Shown one piece after another: positions 7,878-17,094 of a stretch of DNA of 64,000 nucleotides. Source of the DNA: Bacillus sp. Bos-x628 (GTDB lineage Bacteria; Bacillota; Bacilli; Bacillales; Bacillaceae); the NCBI RefSeq assembly GCF_040500475.1, contig NZ_CP159358.1:1054001-1118000 (forward strand), given 5' to 3'. A model generated the notes under the pieces. It did no database searches, was not told where the DNA came from, and worked only from the letters and a program-made list of their open reading frames with translations. The first letter of the stretch is position 1. Every line of letters begins with the position of its first letter. The translations under genes were made by a program, and so were the position numbers.

Positions 7878-8540
7878 TTACTTCGCCTCCTTCATTTCCA
7901 TATAAGTGTCATATCCTTTTTTCCGCAGCTTGCAAGCAGGACATTCCCCGCAGCCATCAGAAATGATGCCGTTGTAGCATGTTAACGTTTCATTTTTCAC
8001 AAAGTCTAGTGCACCTAGCTCATCAGCAAGCTTCCATGTTTCTGCTTTGTTCAGCCACATGAGCGGCGTATGAATCACAAATGATTTCTCCATCGCCAAA
8101 TTGACTGTCACATTACAAGACTTCACAAACTCATCACGACAATCAGGATAGCCGCTAAAGTCTGTCTCACAAACACCTGTAATAATGTGTCTTGCCCCAA
8201 TTTGATACGCAAGAATGGATGCGAAGGATAAGAATACTAAGTTTCTTCCAGGGACAAAAGTGGAAGGAAGTTCGCCTTCTTTTTCTTCAATTTCAATGTC
8301 ATCTCTTGTCAAAGCATTTGGAGCCAGTTGATTCAAAAGAGACATATCTAATAGATGATTCTTCACACCCAGTTTATTTGCAATGCGCTTTGCTACATCA
8401 ATTTCTTCTTGATGGCGCTGATTATAATGGAAGGTAACAGTTTCTACCTCTTGAAAATTTTGAAGTGCCCATAATAAACATGTCGTACTGTCCTGTCCCC
8501 CGCTAAAGACAACGACTGCTTTTTCATTTTTCATGTCCAT
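7878..8540 (-). CDS. queC: 7-cyano-7-deazaguanine synthase QueC
   Basis: ATP-dependent ligase that makes preQ0 from 7-carboxy-7-deazaguanine and ammonia. The PP-loop SGGQDSTTC lies near the N-terminus, and the zinc site C-x8-C-x2-C-x2-C near the end appears as [17 protein letters not shown]. It is the first gene of queCDEF, behind a preQ1-I riboswitch, and has AGGAGG just before the start. A second ATG two codons in is equally placed. Nearly identical in layout to B. subtilis QueC. Confidence 0.95.
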   Translation of the reverse strand: MDMKNEKAVVVFSGGQDSTTCLLWALQNFQEVETVTFHYNQRHQEEIDVAKRIANKLGVKNHLLDMSLLNQLAPNALTRDDIEIEEKEGELPSTFVPGRNLVFLSFASILAYQIGARHIITGVCETDFSGYPDCRDEFVKSCNVTVNLAMEKSFVIHTPLMWLNKAETWKLADELGALDFVKNETLTCYNGIISDGCGECPACKLRKKGYDTYMEMKEAK

Positions 8541-8599
8541 TTTTCCTCCTTTTGCAGCGCTGCTCTGAAAGGCTCCTTGAAAACCCCTATCAACATCAA

Positions 8600-8635
8600 A
8601 AGAAAAGACACCTTCACATTGATATGAGGTGCCCT
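8600..8635 (-). terminator. Second leader hairpin of the que operon
   Basis: On the minus strand GGCACCT pairs with AGGTGTC, followed by TTTTCTTTT, between the riboswitch and queC. It is a further intrinsic terminator-like stem within the que leader. Confidence 0.5.
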
Positions 8636-8647
8636 AACCATAAAAAA

Positions 8648-8716
8648 TAAAAAATGCCACATCCAAGGATACGGCAAGTCCTTAGTTTTTTATAGAGGGT
8701 TTTGCTAGAACCTCTC
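8648..8716 (-). ncRNA. preQ1-I riboswitch with terminator
   Basis: The minus strand reads AGAGGTTCTAGC, AAAACCCTCT, then ATAAAAAACTAAGG (8715-8680), the core of class I preQ1 aptamers: one short stem and an A-rich tail that forms the pseudoknot. GCCGTATCC...GGATGTGGC with a T-rich tail follows at once. Bound preQ1 should favour this terminator and reduce queCDEF expression. Confidence 0.93.
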
Positions 8717-8801
8717 CCGTCATCACGGATTTTGTTCAATTTTCACAGAGGCTAGTGTATCACATTTTCTCAATACAAGCCATCCTTTCTTCATAAAGCG
8801 G

Positions 8802-9833
8802 TTATTCGGGCACCTTCCTTAGACAAAGAAAGAAGATAAAAAAGATGCTGACATAACCGAAAATTGGGTAAACCGTTGAAATGAGTGTGCCATATCCAAT
8901 TTTACTAATAATATAACAGCAAATCAAAATGAGGGAAATCGTATTGATGCTTTTCATCTGAATATAGGCTCTCACCTGTCTCTCCAGTCCATATAAATTT
9001 CCAATGACTGACGTAAAGACTTCACCGAAGATAACCAATAAATAGATGAGATGAATGGAGTTAGCCACTTGATAAACAACCTGAGCCATCGGAATATCAA
9101 ATGTCTCTAACATTTCTAATGAAGAAAGGGATAAAAAACAAGCAAGCAAAATGAGTGTAAGCATCACACCTCCAAGCACCGCTCCTCTTTTAATGACAGC
9201 TTCAGATGTCATTTCATTTGCGACTGGCACTAGAACTGCTTGTGATAATGCTAAGTTAAAAGCACCGTATGACACAGCAGACAACATCCATTCTGCCTTT
9301 CCCAATTGCATCGCAAGTACCTGGCTTTCACTGCTGCTAAATACAAATGAATCAAGAAACACAATTAATGAAAAGGATACGAGCATAGGAACAACGAGGA
9401 CGTTAACGCCAAATAAACCTTTCGACCCCTTATAAAGCACAACTAAACTGAGAATGATCGTTAAAAAAATACCATATTCCTTTGAGATCCCAAGCTGCTC
9501 CTCAAAAATAGCCCCCGCTCCAGAAAGCATAACAGAGGTGACACCAAGCAAAATAAAAAACATCACGATATTAATATATTTACTAGCTTCTGTTCCAAAT
9601 AAAAAACGATTCAAGTCTTGGTACGATTCTGCTTCAATTCGTTTAGAGATCAGCATCATTTTCGCGCCAAGACCAGTAAAAATCGCTCCGCTAATCATAA
9701 TGCCAACTAGTCCAATCCAGCCAAAACGCACAAAAAACTCTACGATTTCTTTTCCAGTCGCAAACCCAGCCCCAACCACTGTTCCTACGTATACAAAGGC
9801 AAGCTGAAAAGCGGATTCATTTGAACGTTTCAT
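8802..9833 (-). CDS. ykvI: YkvI family membrane protein
   Basis: An integral membrane protein of about 343 residues with roughly ten hydrophobic segments and the N-terminal signature VGTVVGAGFATGKEIVEFF. This is an unwound-helix glycine motif like that of APC/LeuT-type transporters. The substrate is unknown to me. The start at 9833 is preferred over 9848 because GGAGGGG lies the right distance upstream. It lies between queC and clpE as in B. subtilis. Confidence 0.85.
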   Translation of the reverse strand: MKRSNESAFQLAFVYVGTVVGAGFATGKEIVEFFVRFGWIGLVGIMISGAIFTGLGAKMMLISKRIEAESYQDLNRFLFGTEASKYINIVMFFILLGVTSVMLSGAGAIFEEQLGISKEYGIFLTIILSLVVLYKGSKGLFGVNVLVVPMLVSFSLIVFLDSFVFSSSESQVLAMQLGKAEWMLSAVSYGAFNLALSQAVLVPVANEMTSEAVIKRGAVLGGVMLTLILLACFLSLSSLEMLETFDIPMAQVVYQVANSIHLIYLLVIFGEVFTSVIGNLYGLERQVRAYIQMKSINTISLILICCYIISKIGYGTLISTVYPIFGYVSIFFIFFLCLRKVPE

Positions 9834-9961
9834 GTGACCCCTCCGCACCCATCACTTTCGATTATCTCTTTTTTATCCTATGAGACATGTTCCTTGAAAA
9901 GAAGGACAAACCATGATTAAAGGCAAAAAAGAATGATTTCACACTTTTCTGAGCAAAACAG

Positions 9962-9990
9962 TTGAAAGTCAAAGATGGTCAGAGTATACT
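9962..9990 (+). promoter_or_regulatory. SigA promoter of clpE
   Basis: TTGAAA at 9962-9967 and TATACT at 9985-9990 are separated by 17 bases. The first CtsR box overlaps the spacer and the second covers the predicted start point, so the repressor would block RNA polymerase here. Confidence 0.75.
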
Positions 9991-10054
9991 ATAGTCAAAG
10001 ATGGTCAAACAACAGACCATTTTATTTAAATTCAATTGGTCAAATAAAGTCAAA
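9967..10054 (+). promoter_or_regulatory. Three CtsR operators upstream of clpE
   Basis: Three tandem heptad repeats follow the CtsR consensus RGTCAAA-N3-RGTCAAA: 9967-9983 (second half GGTCAGA), 9993-10009 (perfect) and 10038-10054 (perfect). CtsR represses class III heat-shock genes, and clpE in B. subtilis is known for multiple boxes. Expression should appear only under strong heat or protein damage. Confidence 0.88.
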
Positions 10055-10079
10055 CTTTATTTAAAGGAGGTAATGGCAA

Positions 10080-12182
10080 ATGCGTTGTCAACATTGTCAA
10101 GTGAATGAAGCAACTATTCGCCTGAATATGCAAGTCAATTCGTCCCGTAGCCAAATGGTTTTATGTGAAGACTGCTACGCCTCTTTCATGGAGCAATCAA
10201 AAATGAAAATGGGACCTAACCTGTTCGGAGGAAGTTCATTCTTCTCTCAACCAACCGAACAAGCTCCTGCTCAGAAGCAGCCAAAACAAAAGGGCTTACT
10301 CGATGAGCTCGGACGAAACTTAACCGATGGTGCAAATGCTGGTCTCATTGATCCAGTCATTGGTCGTGATGAAGAAATCGAAAGAGTCATTGAGATTTTA
10401 AATAGAAGAAATAAGAACAATCCGGTTCTCATTGGCGAACCAGGAGTCGGTAAAACAGCGATTGCAGAAGGGCTTGCGCTGAAAATTGCAAACGGTGATG
10501 TACCAAATAAATTAAAAAACAAACAAATTTATTTATTAGATGTCTCTTCACTCGTTGCAAACACAGGGGTGCGTGGTCAATTTGAGGAACGGATGAAGCA
10601 GTTGATAAAAGAATTGCAAAGTCGAAAAAATATCATTTTATTTGTAGACGAAATCCACCTTCTTGTCGGAGCAGGTTCTGCAGAAGGCTCAATGGATGCT
10701 GGTAACATTTTAAAACCTGCCCTTGCACGAGGTGAACTTCAACTAGTAGGTGCGACCACGTTAAAAGAGTATCGTCAAATTGAAAAAGACGCTGCTCTTG
10801 AAAGACGTTTTCAGCCTGTCATCGTTGACGAGCCAACACCGGATGAAGCGATTGAGATTTTAAAAGGCATTCAAGATAAATATGAAACATATCATGGTGT
10901 CACTTATTCTGATGAAGCCATTAAAGCTTGCGTTCACTTATCTGCTCGCTATATTCAAGACCGTCATCTGCCGGATAAAGCCATCGATTTAATGGATGAA
11001 GCAGGCTCAAAAGCCAACCTCACCCTCGATGTAGCAAGTGAAGATGAACTCACGAACAGACTGGCTCAGATTGCCGCTGAAAAACAAGCCGCACTGCAAG
11101 AAGAACAATATGAAAAAGCAGCTAAACTTCGAGACGAAGAAGAAGCCATTGAAGCAAGACTTCAAAGCAAAGCAAATAACAAAGAATATATCGTCACAGC
11201 GGAAGACATTCAAACCATTGTAGAACAAAAAACAGGTATTCCAGTTGGCAAACTGCAAGCTGACGAACAAACAAAAATGAAAGAAATTGAAGCCCGCTTA
11301 AAAGCACGAGTGATTGGTCAAGAACATGCCGTACAAAAAGTGGCGAAAGCCGTTAAAAGAAGCCGAGCTGGCTTAAAATCTAAGCACAGACCGATTGGCT
11401 CTTTCCTTTTTGTTGGACCAACCGGGGTAGGTAAAACCGAATTGTCAAAAACATTAGCTGAAGAGTTATTTGGCTCAAAAGATGCCATCATTCGTTTAGA
11501 TATGAGTGAGTACATGGAAAAACATTCCGTGTCAAAAATCATTGGTTCTCCTCCTGGTTATGTTGGACATGATGAGGCTGGTCAGCTCACTGAGAAAATT
11601 CGAAGAAAACCGTATAGCATTATTTTATTGGATGAAATTGAAAAAGCGCACCCAGATGTTCAACATATGTTTTTGCAAGTGATGGAGGATGGCCGCTTAA
11701 CAGACAGCCAAGGGAGAACCGTCAGCTTTAAAGACACTGTCATCATTATGACAAGTAATGCGGGAATCAATGATGACACAGCCAAAGTCGGCTTTCAGTC
11801 TGAGCAGGAAGAAGCGATTGAAGAACAATCACTCATTGATTCTCTCAGCGCTTATTTCAAGCCAGAATTCTTGAACCGTTTTGACAGTATCATTCAATTT
11901 AAGTCATTAGACAAAGAAGATTTAGTGAAGATTGTTGACCTTCTATTCGTAGAGCTAAAAGACCAATTAAAAGAGCAGAATTTAACTGTACAAGTAACGG
12001 ATGAAGCGAAAGAGAAGATTGCGGAGCTTGGTTACCACCCTGCTTTTGGTGCTCGACCATTAAGAAGAACCATTCAAGAGCATGTCGAAGATCAAATGAC
12101 CGAGATCTTGCTTGATGAAGAACCTCTCTCTGGATTTACAGTTGATGTAGAAAATGATGAGATCGTTGTGAAAAAAGGATAA
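10080..12182 (+). CDS. clpE: ATP-dependent Clp protease ATP-binding subunit ClpE
   Basis: A 700-residue AAA+ unfoldase that feeds heat-damaged proteins to ClpP. The order is typical of ClpE: an N-terminal zinc finger (C3, C6, C29, C32), first ATPase domain with Walker [10 protein letters not shown] near residue 120, a UVR domain near 335-365, and a second ATPase domain with GPTGVGKTE near 447. The N-terminal repeats of ClpC are absent, which rules out ClpC. AAAGGAGG precedes the ATG. The gene is controlled by the CtsR boxes upstream and ends at a terminator. Confidence 0.96.
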   Translation: MRCQHCQVNEATIRLNMQVNSSRSQMVLCEDCYASFMEQSKMKMGPNLFGGSSFFSQPTEQAPAQKQPKQKGLLDELGRNLTDGANAGLIDPVIGRDEEIERVIEILNRRNKNNPVLIGEPGVGKTAIAEGLALKIANGDVPNKLKNKQIYLLDVSSLVANTGVRGQFEERMKQLIKELQSRKNIILFVDEIHLLVGAGSAEGSMDAGNILKPALARGELQLVGATTLKEYRQIEKDAALERRFQPVIVDEPTPDEAIEILKGIQDKYETYHGVTYSDEAIKACVHLSARYIQDRHLPDKAIDLMDEAGSKANLTLDVASEDELTNRLAQIAAEKQAALQEEQYEKAAKLRDEEEAIEARLQSKANNKEYIVTAEDIQTIVEQKTGIPVGKLQADEQTKMKEIEARLKARVIGQEHAVQKVAKAVKRSRAGLKSKHRPIGSFLFVGPTGVGKTELSKTLAEELFGSKDAIIRLDMSEYMEKHSVSKIIGSPPGYVGHDEAGQLTEKIRRKPYSIILLDEIEKAHPDVQHMFLQVMEDGRLTDSQGRTVSFKDTVIIMTSNAGINDDTAKVGFQSEQEEAIEEQSLIDSLSAYFKPEFLNRFDSIIQFKSLDKEDLVKIVDLLFVELKDQLKEQNLTVQVTDEAKEKIAELGYHPAFGARPLRRTIQEHVEDQMTEILLDEEPLSGFTVDVENDEIVVKKG

Positions 12183-12216
12183 ATACATCCAAAGGATGAT
12201 GAATTGATCCATCATG

Positions 12217-12264
12217 TTGGGGCGTCAATTTCCATCTACACACTGACGCTTCCCCACCTCTTTT
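12217..12264 (+). terminator. Terminator of clpE
   Basis: GGGGCGTCA pairs with TGACGCTTCCCC across a 16-base loop, followed by a C/T-rich tract CTCTTTTCCTTT. Confidence 0.65.
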
Positions 12265-12296
12265 CCTTTACGATAAAAGAAAAAGAGGTGAATCAC

Positions 12297-12392
12297 ATGA
12301 TGAACTGGAGTTATGATCTCATCAAACTCATATATGAAGAAAAATTAAAAGATCTGCTGATTGATGACGAAATTGAAAAGAGTCAAATGTAA
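12297..12392 (+). CDS. Small hypothetical protein, 31 aa
   Basis: A short frame MMNWSYDLIKLIYEEKLKDL... with AGAGGTGA six bases before the first ATG and a terminator directly after its stop, so it is likely translated. It is helical, with alternating hydrophobic and acidic residues, and no family is recognised. It lies alone between clpE and motA, and could be read through from the clpE transcript. Confidence 0.45.
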   Translation: MMNWSYDLIKLIYEEKLKDLLIDDEIEKSQM

Positions 12393-12422
12393 ACCCCTTC
12401 TATTTAAGAGGGGGTCTTTTTT
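12391..12422 (+). terminator. Intrinsic terminator
   Basis: ACCCC pairs with GGGGT across an 11-14 base loop, followed by CTTTTTTG, directly after the small gene and upstream of the motAB promoter. Confidence 0.7.
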
Positions 12423-12488
12423 GCGATTGATAGAAAGCGCTTCCTTCAAAATTTCTTCACAGAAACTGTCTTAATTTTATAATCTGAC

Positions 12489-12515
12489 TAAAACCCTTCT
12501 GGAACACACCGATAT
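12489..12515 (+). promoter_or_regulatory. SigD (flagellar) promoter of motAB
   Basis: TAAA at 12489-12492, 15 bases, then ACCGATAT at 12508-12515. This matches the SigD consensus (TAAA, 14-16 bases, GCCGATAT) except for one base. motAB belongs to the SigD regulon in B. subtilis. Confidence 0.75.
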
Positions 12516-12554
12516 TAACTATAGAAAAAGATAGTTAAAGGATTTGGTGAGATA

Positions 12555-13349
12555 ATGGACAAAACATCGTTAATTGGTATTATTTTAGCATTTATTGCAC
12601 TTGGCTTCGGTATGGTTTTGAAAGGTGTCAGTCTAACCGCTCTTATCAACCCAGCGGCTATATTAATTATTATTGTTGGGACGATTGCAGCTGTTGTGAT
12701 CGCCTTCCCATCAGGTGAAATTAAAAAAACACCTAAATTATTTGGTAAGCTTTTCAAAGATCATAATCTTCCAACCATTCAAGAGATGATCCCTCTTTTT
12801 TCAAACTGGGCTCAAGTGGCTCGTCGTGAAGGTCTTTTAGCGTTAGAAGCAAATCTTGAAGAAGTCGATGATGAGTTTTTAAAGAACGGATTAAGCATGG
12901 CAGTTGATGGTCAAAGCGCTGAATTTATTCGAGACGTTTTAACAGAAGAAGTGGATGCGATGGCAGAAAGACATCAGTCAGGTGCACTAATCTTCACACA
13001 AGCAGGTACATATGCCCCTACTCTTGGGGTACTTGGCGCTGTCGTTGGTTTGATCGCCGCACTTGCAAACATGGGTGATATTGAAAAACTTGGACATGCC
13101 ATTAGTGCTGCCTTCGTCGCAACTTTGCTTGGGATTTTTACAGGTTATGTTTTATGGCACCCGTTTGCAAACAAATTAAAGCGAAAATCGAAAGAAGAAG
13201 TCAAGCTTCGCCTCATCATGGTCGAAGGCATTCTTTCTGTCCTTGAAGGGCAATCTCCTAAAGTTATTGAGCAAAAGCTACTGATGTACTTACCGGCAAA
13301 AGAACGCGCAAATATCGTCATTGAAGAAGGAGAAAAACAGAATGGCTAG
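12555..13349 (+). CDS. motA: Flagellar motor stator protein MotA
   Basis: Proton-driven stator subunit with four membrane helices and a large cytoplasmic loop between helices 2 and 3 that pushes on FliG. The first helix pair lies at about residues 3-55, the loop with ANLEEVDDEF and RDVLTEEVDAM follows, and the last two helices are at about 150-200 (APTLGVLGAVVGLIAALANMG). The 264-residue length is usual. GGTGAG precedes the ATG. Its last bases overlap motB. Confidence 0.95.
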   Translation: MDKTSLIGIILAFIALGFGMVLKGVSLTALINPAAILIIIVGTIAAVVIAFPSGEIKKTPKLFGKLFKDHNLPTIQEMIPLFSNWAQVARREGLLALEANLEEVDDEFLKNGLSMAVDGQSAEFIRDVLTEEVDAMAERHQSGALIFTQAGTYAPTLGVLGAVVGLIAALANMGDIEKLGHAISAAFVATLLGIFTGYVLWHPFANKLKRKSKEEVKLRLIMVEGILSVLEGQSPKVIEQKLLMYLPAKERANIVIEEGEKQNG

Positions 13350-14106
13350 GAAACGTAAAAAACATGATCATGATGAACATGTAGATGAGTCTTGGCTAAT
13401 CCCTTACGCTGATCTTCTTACGCTTCTTCTTGCCCTCTTTATTGTTTTGTTCGCTTCAAGTTCAATTGACGTTGCAAAATATGAACAGATGGCCAAATCT
13501 TTCAATGTTGTATTTACTGGTGGTACCGGTGTAATGGATCAATCAAGTATGCAAAACACAGAGGAAATTGAAAACAGCAACGAAACCAAAAAGTTTGCAG
13601 AAGATGACGAAGAAGCCAGAGCAAAAGCACGAGATCAGGCAGTCTTAACAAAGGTCAAAAAGCAAGTGGATACATTTATTGCTAAAAAAAAGCTTGGCTC
13701 TAAGCTCGAAACAAAGCTAACTGATGAAGGTCTGTTGATTACCATTGAAGACAGTATTTTCTTCGATTCAGGTCGAGCTGACATTCGGTCACAAGATGTT
13801 CCACTTGCAAGAGAAATTTCAAAGCTACTCGTCATTAATCCAGCACGTGATATTGTCATTAGCGGACATACAGATAATGTACCCATTAGAAATTCAGAGT
13901 TTAAATCCAACTGGTATTTGAGTGCCATTCGTGCTGTTAACTTTTTAAATATTCTACTTGAGAACAGTCATCTAAACCAAGAAAATTTCAGTACAAAAGG
14001 CTATGGCGAATTTAAGCCAATTGCTTCAAATGACACAGCAGAAGGCAGAAGTAAAAATAGACGTGTAGAAGTACTCATTTTACCGATCGAGAAAAAAGCT
14101 AAATAA
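13342..14106 (+). CDS. motB: Flagellar motor stator protein MotB
   Basis: Partner of MotA, anchoring the stator to peptidoglycan. It has a short basic cytoplasmic start, one membrane helix with the proton-carrying Asp in IPYADLLTLLLALF, a plug/linker, and an OmpA-type peptidoglycan-binding domain (ISGHTDNVPI, NWYLSAIRAVN, SKNRRVEVLI). The ATG at 13342 has GAAGGAG upstream and overlaps the motA stop, so it is preferred to the in-frame TTG at 13321. Confidence 0.95.
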   Translation: MARKRKKHDHDEHVDESWLIPYADLLTLLLALFIVLFASSSIDVAKYEQMAKSFNVVFTGGTGVMDQSSMQNTEEIENSNETKKFAEDDEEARAKARDQAVLTKVKKQVDTFIAKKKLGSKLETKLTDEGLLITIEDSIFFDSGRADIRSQDVPLAREISKLLVINPARDIVISGHTDNVPIRNSEFKSNWYLSAIRAVNFLNILLENSHLNQENFSTKGYGEFKPIASNDTAEGRSKNRRVEVLILPIEKKAK

Positions 14107-14130
14107 AAAAAGAAGCCACCGGCTTCCTCA

Positions 14131-14336
14131 GATTGTTGGCAAAGGGCTAAAATGGTTTTTATTTTAGCCCTTTGTCCTTTTCATCGTGAATTGAAAACCC
14201 TTGAAGTCTAGGAAGACCCGAGTTACTTGTGCGGAGCGAAATGAAATTCGTGAGCACCAGCGCTCGAGAATCTGACAACGAAATGCGAGGGTTTGTCTAC
14301 ACGCTGAAAGGAAGCTGCATGCAGGCTTCCTTTTTA
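14131..14336 (+). repeat. Dispersed structured intergenic element, copy A
   Basis: It follows motB on the same strand. It has an upstream hairpin (GGGCTAAAAT with ATTTTAGCCC) and a core with conserved GACCCGAG and TTGTGCGGAG. Arms pair as AAACCCTTG with CGAGGGTTT (outer), GTCT with AGAC, and GTGC with GCAC. It ends in a terminator (GGAAGC...GCTTCC, T run) at 14309-14336. Five related copies occur in this window; see the findings. Confidence 0.8.
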
Positions 14337-14343
14337 TTTTGTG

Positions 14344-14799
14344 TTATTCTTTATGGTCATATAAATGTTTAGCATGCAGTCCTACATTTTTCAGCATATT
14401 GATACAGGCATCCTTCTCTTCTTCACTTAATACACTGATCATTTCATGTATTTCTTTCGCATGATCTGGAAAAATGTCGTCAAGTAAAGCTCGTCCCTTT
14501 TCAGTAATATGCGCAAATGTCACCCTGCGGTCTTCAGCACAAGCCTTACGACTAAGGAGTTCTTTTTTCTCCAATTTGTCTACCACATACGTAATACTTC
14601 CGCTTGCGAGCAGTATCTTATCACCGATTTGCTGAAGCGGCTGATCGCCTTTATGATAAAGTAATTCCAGAACGGCAAACTCAGTCTGATTTAGACCGTG
14701 CTTCACAATATGTTTATTCATATGGTGATTAATTGAGCGATAGGCACGTGATAATACAATAAATAATTTCAAAGATTTCTCAACATGATTATTCGTCAT
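14344..14799 (-). CDS. mhqR: MarR-family repressor MhqR
   Basis: Winged-helix dimeric repressor. In B. subtilis MhqR (YkvE) controls quinone-detoxifying dioxygenases and azoreductases. The 151-residue protein carries the MarR core LNQTEFAVLELLYHKGDQPLQQIG and SGSITYVVDKLEKK with the DRRVTFAHIT wing, very close to MhqR. It lies between motB and kinD, as in B. subtilis. No target operon lies in this window. Confidence 0.88.
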   Translation of the reverse strand: MTNNHVEKSLKLFIVLSRAYRSINHHMNKHIVKHGLNQTEFAVLELLYHKGDQPLQQIGDKILLASGSITYVVDKLEKKELLSRKACAEDRRVTFAHITEKGRALLDDIFPDHAKEIHEMISVLSEEEKDACINMLKNVGLHAKHLYDHKE

Positions 14800-14998
14800 T
14801 TTTTATCATCCTTTATAAAATGCAACCCACTAATGTGACCTTAATAAACAATAAGTAAAATGTCAACATCTTGATCAATAAATGCATGAAAATCAGACCA
14901 TAACGAATCACCTAATTTTTTTAATTTACACAAGTTTTCGTAATAAAGATAGGTTCAATGCTATAATAAGTCTATTAGGTAATACGTTGGAGCGATGA

Positions 14999-16507
14999 AT
15001 GATGAGTATACTGAAAGGGTTTTGGAAGAAAATCAGACTGTACCTTCTTTTGGTGATGATTCCAACCCTAATTATTAGTTATTTTATCTACGAAAAAGAA
15101 ACTGAAAAAATTGATTTAAAAAACAAACAAACCGCTACACTTATGTTAAATATTCACAAGAATCAAATGAATTATTTAATTAGTGAGACAGAAGCGAGAT
15201 TGACATCACTTGCAATGGGATTTGATCAGCCGCTGGATCCTAAGAAAGTACAGCACATCTTAGAGAAAATTTATAAACAAGAACCACGCTTTTCAGGTCT
15301 GTATCTCTTAAACAAAAAAGGAGATGTAACAGCTAGTACAACTCCATTAAAAGAAAAAATCAATTTATCCTTTAGAGATTACTTTAAGCAAATTCTAGTA
15401 ACAAAACAGACAGTGATTACAGATAACTATGTGAGTAGAATTACAAAGCAACCTATTCTCTCCATTTGTGTACCTGTATTGGATGAAAACGAGAATGTCA
15501 CCAATGTTCTTGTAGCAGCGATTCAAATTGATTATTTAAGAAATATCATGAATGTATTAAACCCAGAGCTTCATTTTAAGATGCTCAATCAAAATGGACA
15601 TGTTGTGTTTACAAGCGGTCCACCGCCAGCATCAGGAAACGGCAGTACAGTGTCTACTTATTTAGATGAAAATAGTTGGAAGCTTGAGGTTTTTCCGCAA
15701 CGTGCTACAACAGGTGAAGTTTTGTCTGTTATGCTGTTCCCCTTATCCAGTGTATTTATTTTATTAAATATTTTATTCACACTTGTCCAATATTTCATTT
15801 TAAGGCGGCAAACCCAGCAGGAACGTCATCAAAATGAAGCACAAAAGCTTGAGTTGATTGGAACACTTGCGGCAAGTACGGCTCACGAAATCCGTAATCC
15901 ATTAACAGGCATTAGCGGTTTTATACAGCTACTCCAAAAGAAGTACCATTCAGAAGAAGATCAGCTTTATTTTTCTGTGATAGAGGAAGAAATTAAACGC
16001 ATCAATCAGATCGTGAGTGAATTTCTCGTATTAGGAAAACCAACTGCAGAAAAATGGCAAATGAACTCCGTGAAAGAAATTGTGAGTGAGATTATGCCGA
16101 TTGTTTTTTCAGAGGCCAATCTTTATAATGTTGAGGTCGATTTGCAGATCAATACAATACAAGATGTTGGTGTTTTTTGTACTAAGGATCATATTAAACA
16201 AGTCGTATTGAATGTAGCAAAAAACTCTTTAGAAGCGATGCCAAATGGCGGTCATTTGAAGATTATAATCGAGGCTGAAAAAGAACATGTCATCATTAAA
16301 GTGAAAGATACGGGTGAAGGAATTCCAGAAGAGATGCTAAAGCATATATTCCTCCCATTTATTACTTCGAAGGAAAAAGGGACAGGTCTTGGGCTTGTCG
16401 TTTGTAAACGAATCATTTCCATGTATGGCGGGACAATCGATATACATAGTGAAGTGAACAAAGGAACGACGGTCATGATTATGCTCCCTTCCGCTCACTC
16501 AGCATAG
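14999..16507 (+). CDS. kinD: Sporulation sensor histidine kinase KinD
   Basis: A 502-residue membrane kinase feeding phosphate into Spo0F and so to Spo0A; in B. subtilis KinD links matrix and surface signals to sporulation timing. It has a membrane helix at about 12-30, an extracellular Cache-type sensor at about 35-240, and a second helix near 245-265. Next come HisKA with the phosphorylated His in STAHEIRNPLTG near residue 297, and the ATPase with DTGEGIPEE and GTGLGLVVCK. Start ATG at 14999 behind a weak GGAG. A TATAAT-like box lies near 14962. Confidence 0.9.
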   Translation: MMSILKGFWKKIRLYLLLVMIPTLIISYFIYEKETEKIDLKNKQTATLMLNIHKNQMNYLISETEARLTSLAMGFDQPLDPKKVQHILEKIYKQEPRFSGLYLLNKKGDVTASTTPLKEKINLSFRDYFKQILVTKQTVITDNYVSRITKQPILSICVPVLDENENVTNVLVAAIQIDYLRNIMNVLNPELHFKMLNQNGHVVFTSGPPPASGNGSTVSTYLDENSWKLEVFPQRATTGEVLSVMLFPLSSVFILLNILFTLVQYFILRRQTQQERHQNEAQKLELIGTLAASTAHEIRNPLTGISGFIQLLQKKYHSEEDQLYFSVIEEEIKRINQIVSEFLVLGKPTAEKWQMNSVKEIVSEIMPIVFSEANLYNVEVDLQINTIQDVGVFCTKDHIKQVVLNVAKNSLEAMPNGGHLKIIIEAEKEHVIIKVKDTGEGIPEEMLKHIFLPFITSKEKGTGLGLVVCKRIISMYGGTIDIHSEVNKGTTVMIMLPSAHSA

Positions 16508-16514
16508 CTTAGGT

Positions 16515-16553
16515 TTTCAGCCGGTTTTGCCTGATGCAAGACCGGTTTTTTTA
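16515..16553 (+). terminator. Terminator of kinD
   Basis: GCCGGTTTTGC pairs with GCAAGACCGG across a five-base loop and is followed by seven T residues. Confidence 0.85.
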
Positions 16554-16555
16554 TG

Positions 16556-16798
16556 TCAATAAGAGGGACGATTCACAGATAGGAGGCTCATTTGGCACAC
16601 AATATCATGAAAGGATGCAACAGATTGCTTCTCATGAAAAAGAAGGTGCTGATACTCATTCATCAGGTTGTCCAGCTCTTGACTATATTTAATCGTCGTT
16701 TCGCCTGTATATCCTTCTACTTGAGCAACTTCTACCATTTGTTTTCTCTTTTCATCGATTGACATCAATAGCTTTTCTTTCCTTACATAGATATTCAT
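16556..16798 (-). CDS. spo0E: Spo0E-like aspartyl-phosphate phosphatase
   Basis: A small helical-hairpin phosphatase that removes phosphate from Spo0A~P and so delays sporulation. The 80-residue protein contains LLMSIDEKRKQMVEVA and YSQELDNLMNEYQ. SQELD is the signature of the Spo0E family. In B. subtilis spo0E lies between kinD and the mtn genes, as here, which supports orthology rather than a paralogue such as YisI. It converges on kinD, whose kinase acts in the opposite direction on the same phosphorelay. Confidence 0.88.
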   Translation of the reverse strand: MNIYVRKEKLLMSIDEKRKQMVEVAQVEGYTGETTIKYSQELDNLMNEYQHLLFHEKQSVASFHDIVCQMSLLSVNRPSY

Positions 16799-17047
16799 GA
16801 TCTCAGCTCCCGAAGTGAATTCGTCTGTTTACGTTTTAAATCGCTAACACCAAAATTATACTTTATTTGTAAATTAAATTAAATAAGCTGATTTGATTTA
16901 ATTTTTCACAGTCTAAAGACCTTTTACCCAATCATTTTTGGGGGTAAACTTCAAATTTGGACAGGACTGACACATTGATTAAACAGAATTTTATCCTATG
17001 CAGAAGTTCAAAATCAACTATCATCTTCTCATTTTATGTCTATTTTC

Positions 17048-17090
17048 ATAAAAAAAACTGACCTTCCGTCCTAGCGGAATGATCAGCTCT
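17048..17090 (-). terminator. Terminator of the mtnWXBD operon
   Basis: On the minus strand CTGATCATTCCG pairs with CGGAAGGTCAG and is followed by seven T residues. Apart from this, the stretch 16799-17094 holds only upstream sequence of spo0E. Confidence 0.8.
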
Positions 17091-17094
17091 TGAA

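Noticed and set aside
10271..11542. Several frames inside clpE on either strand
   Set aside because: Shadows of a strongly coding frame; no starts or family resemblance.
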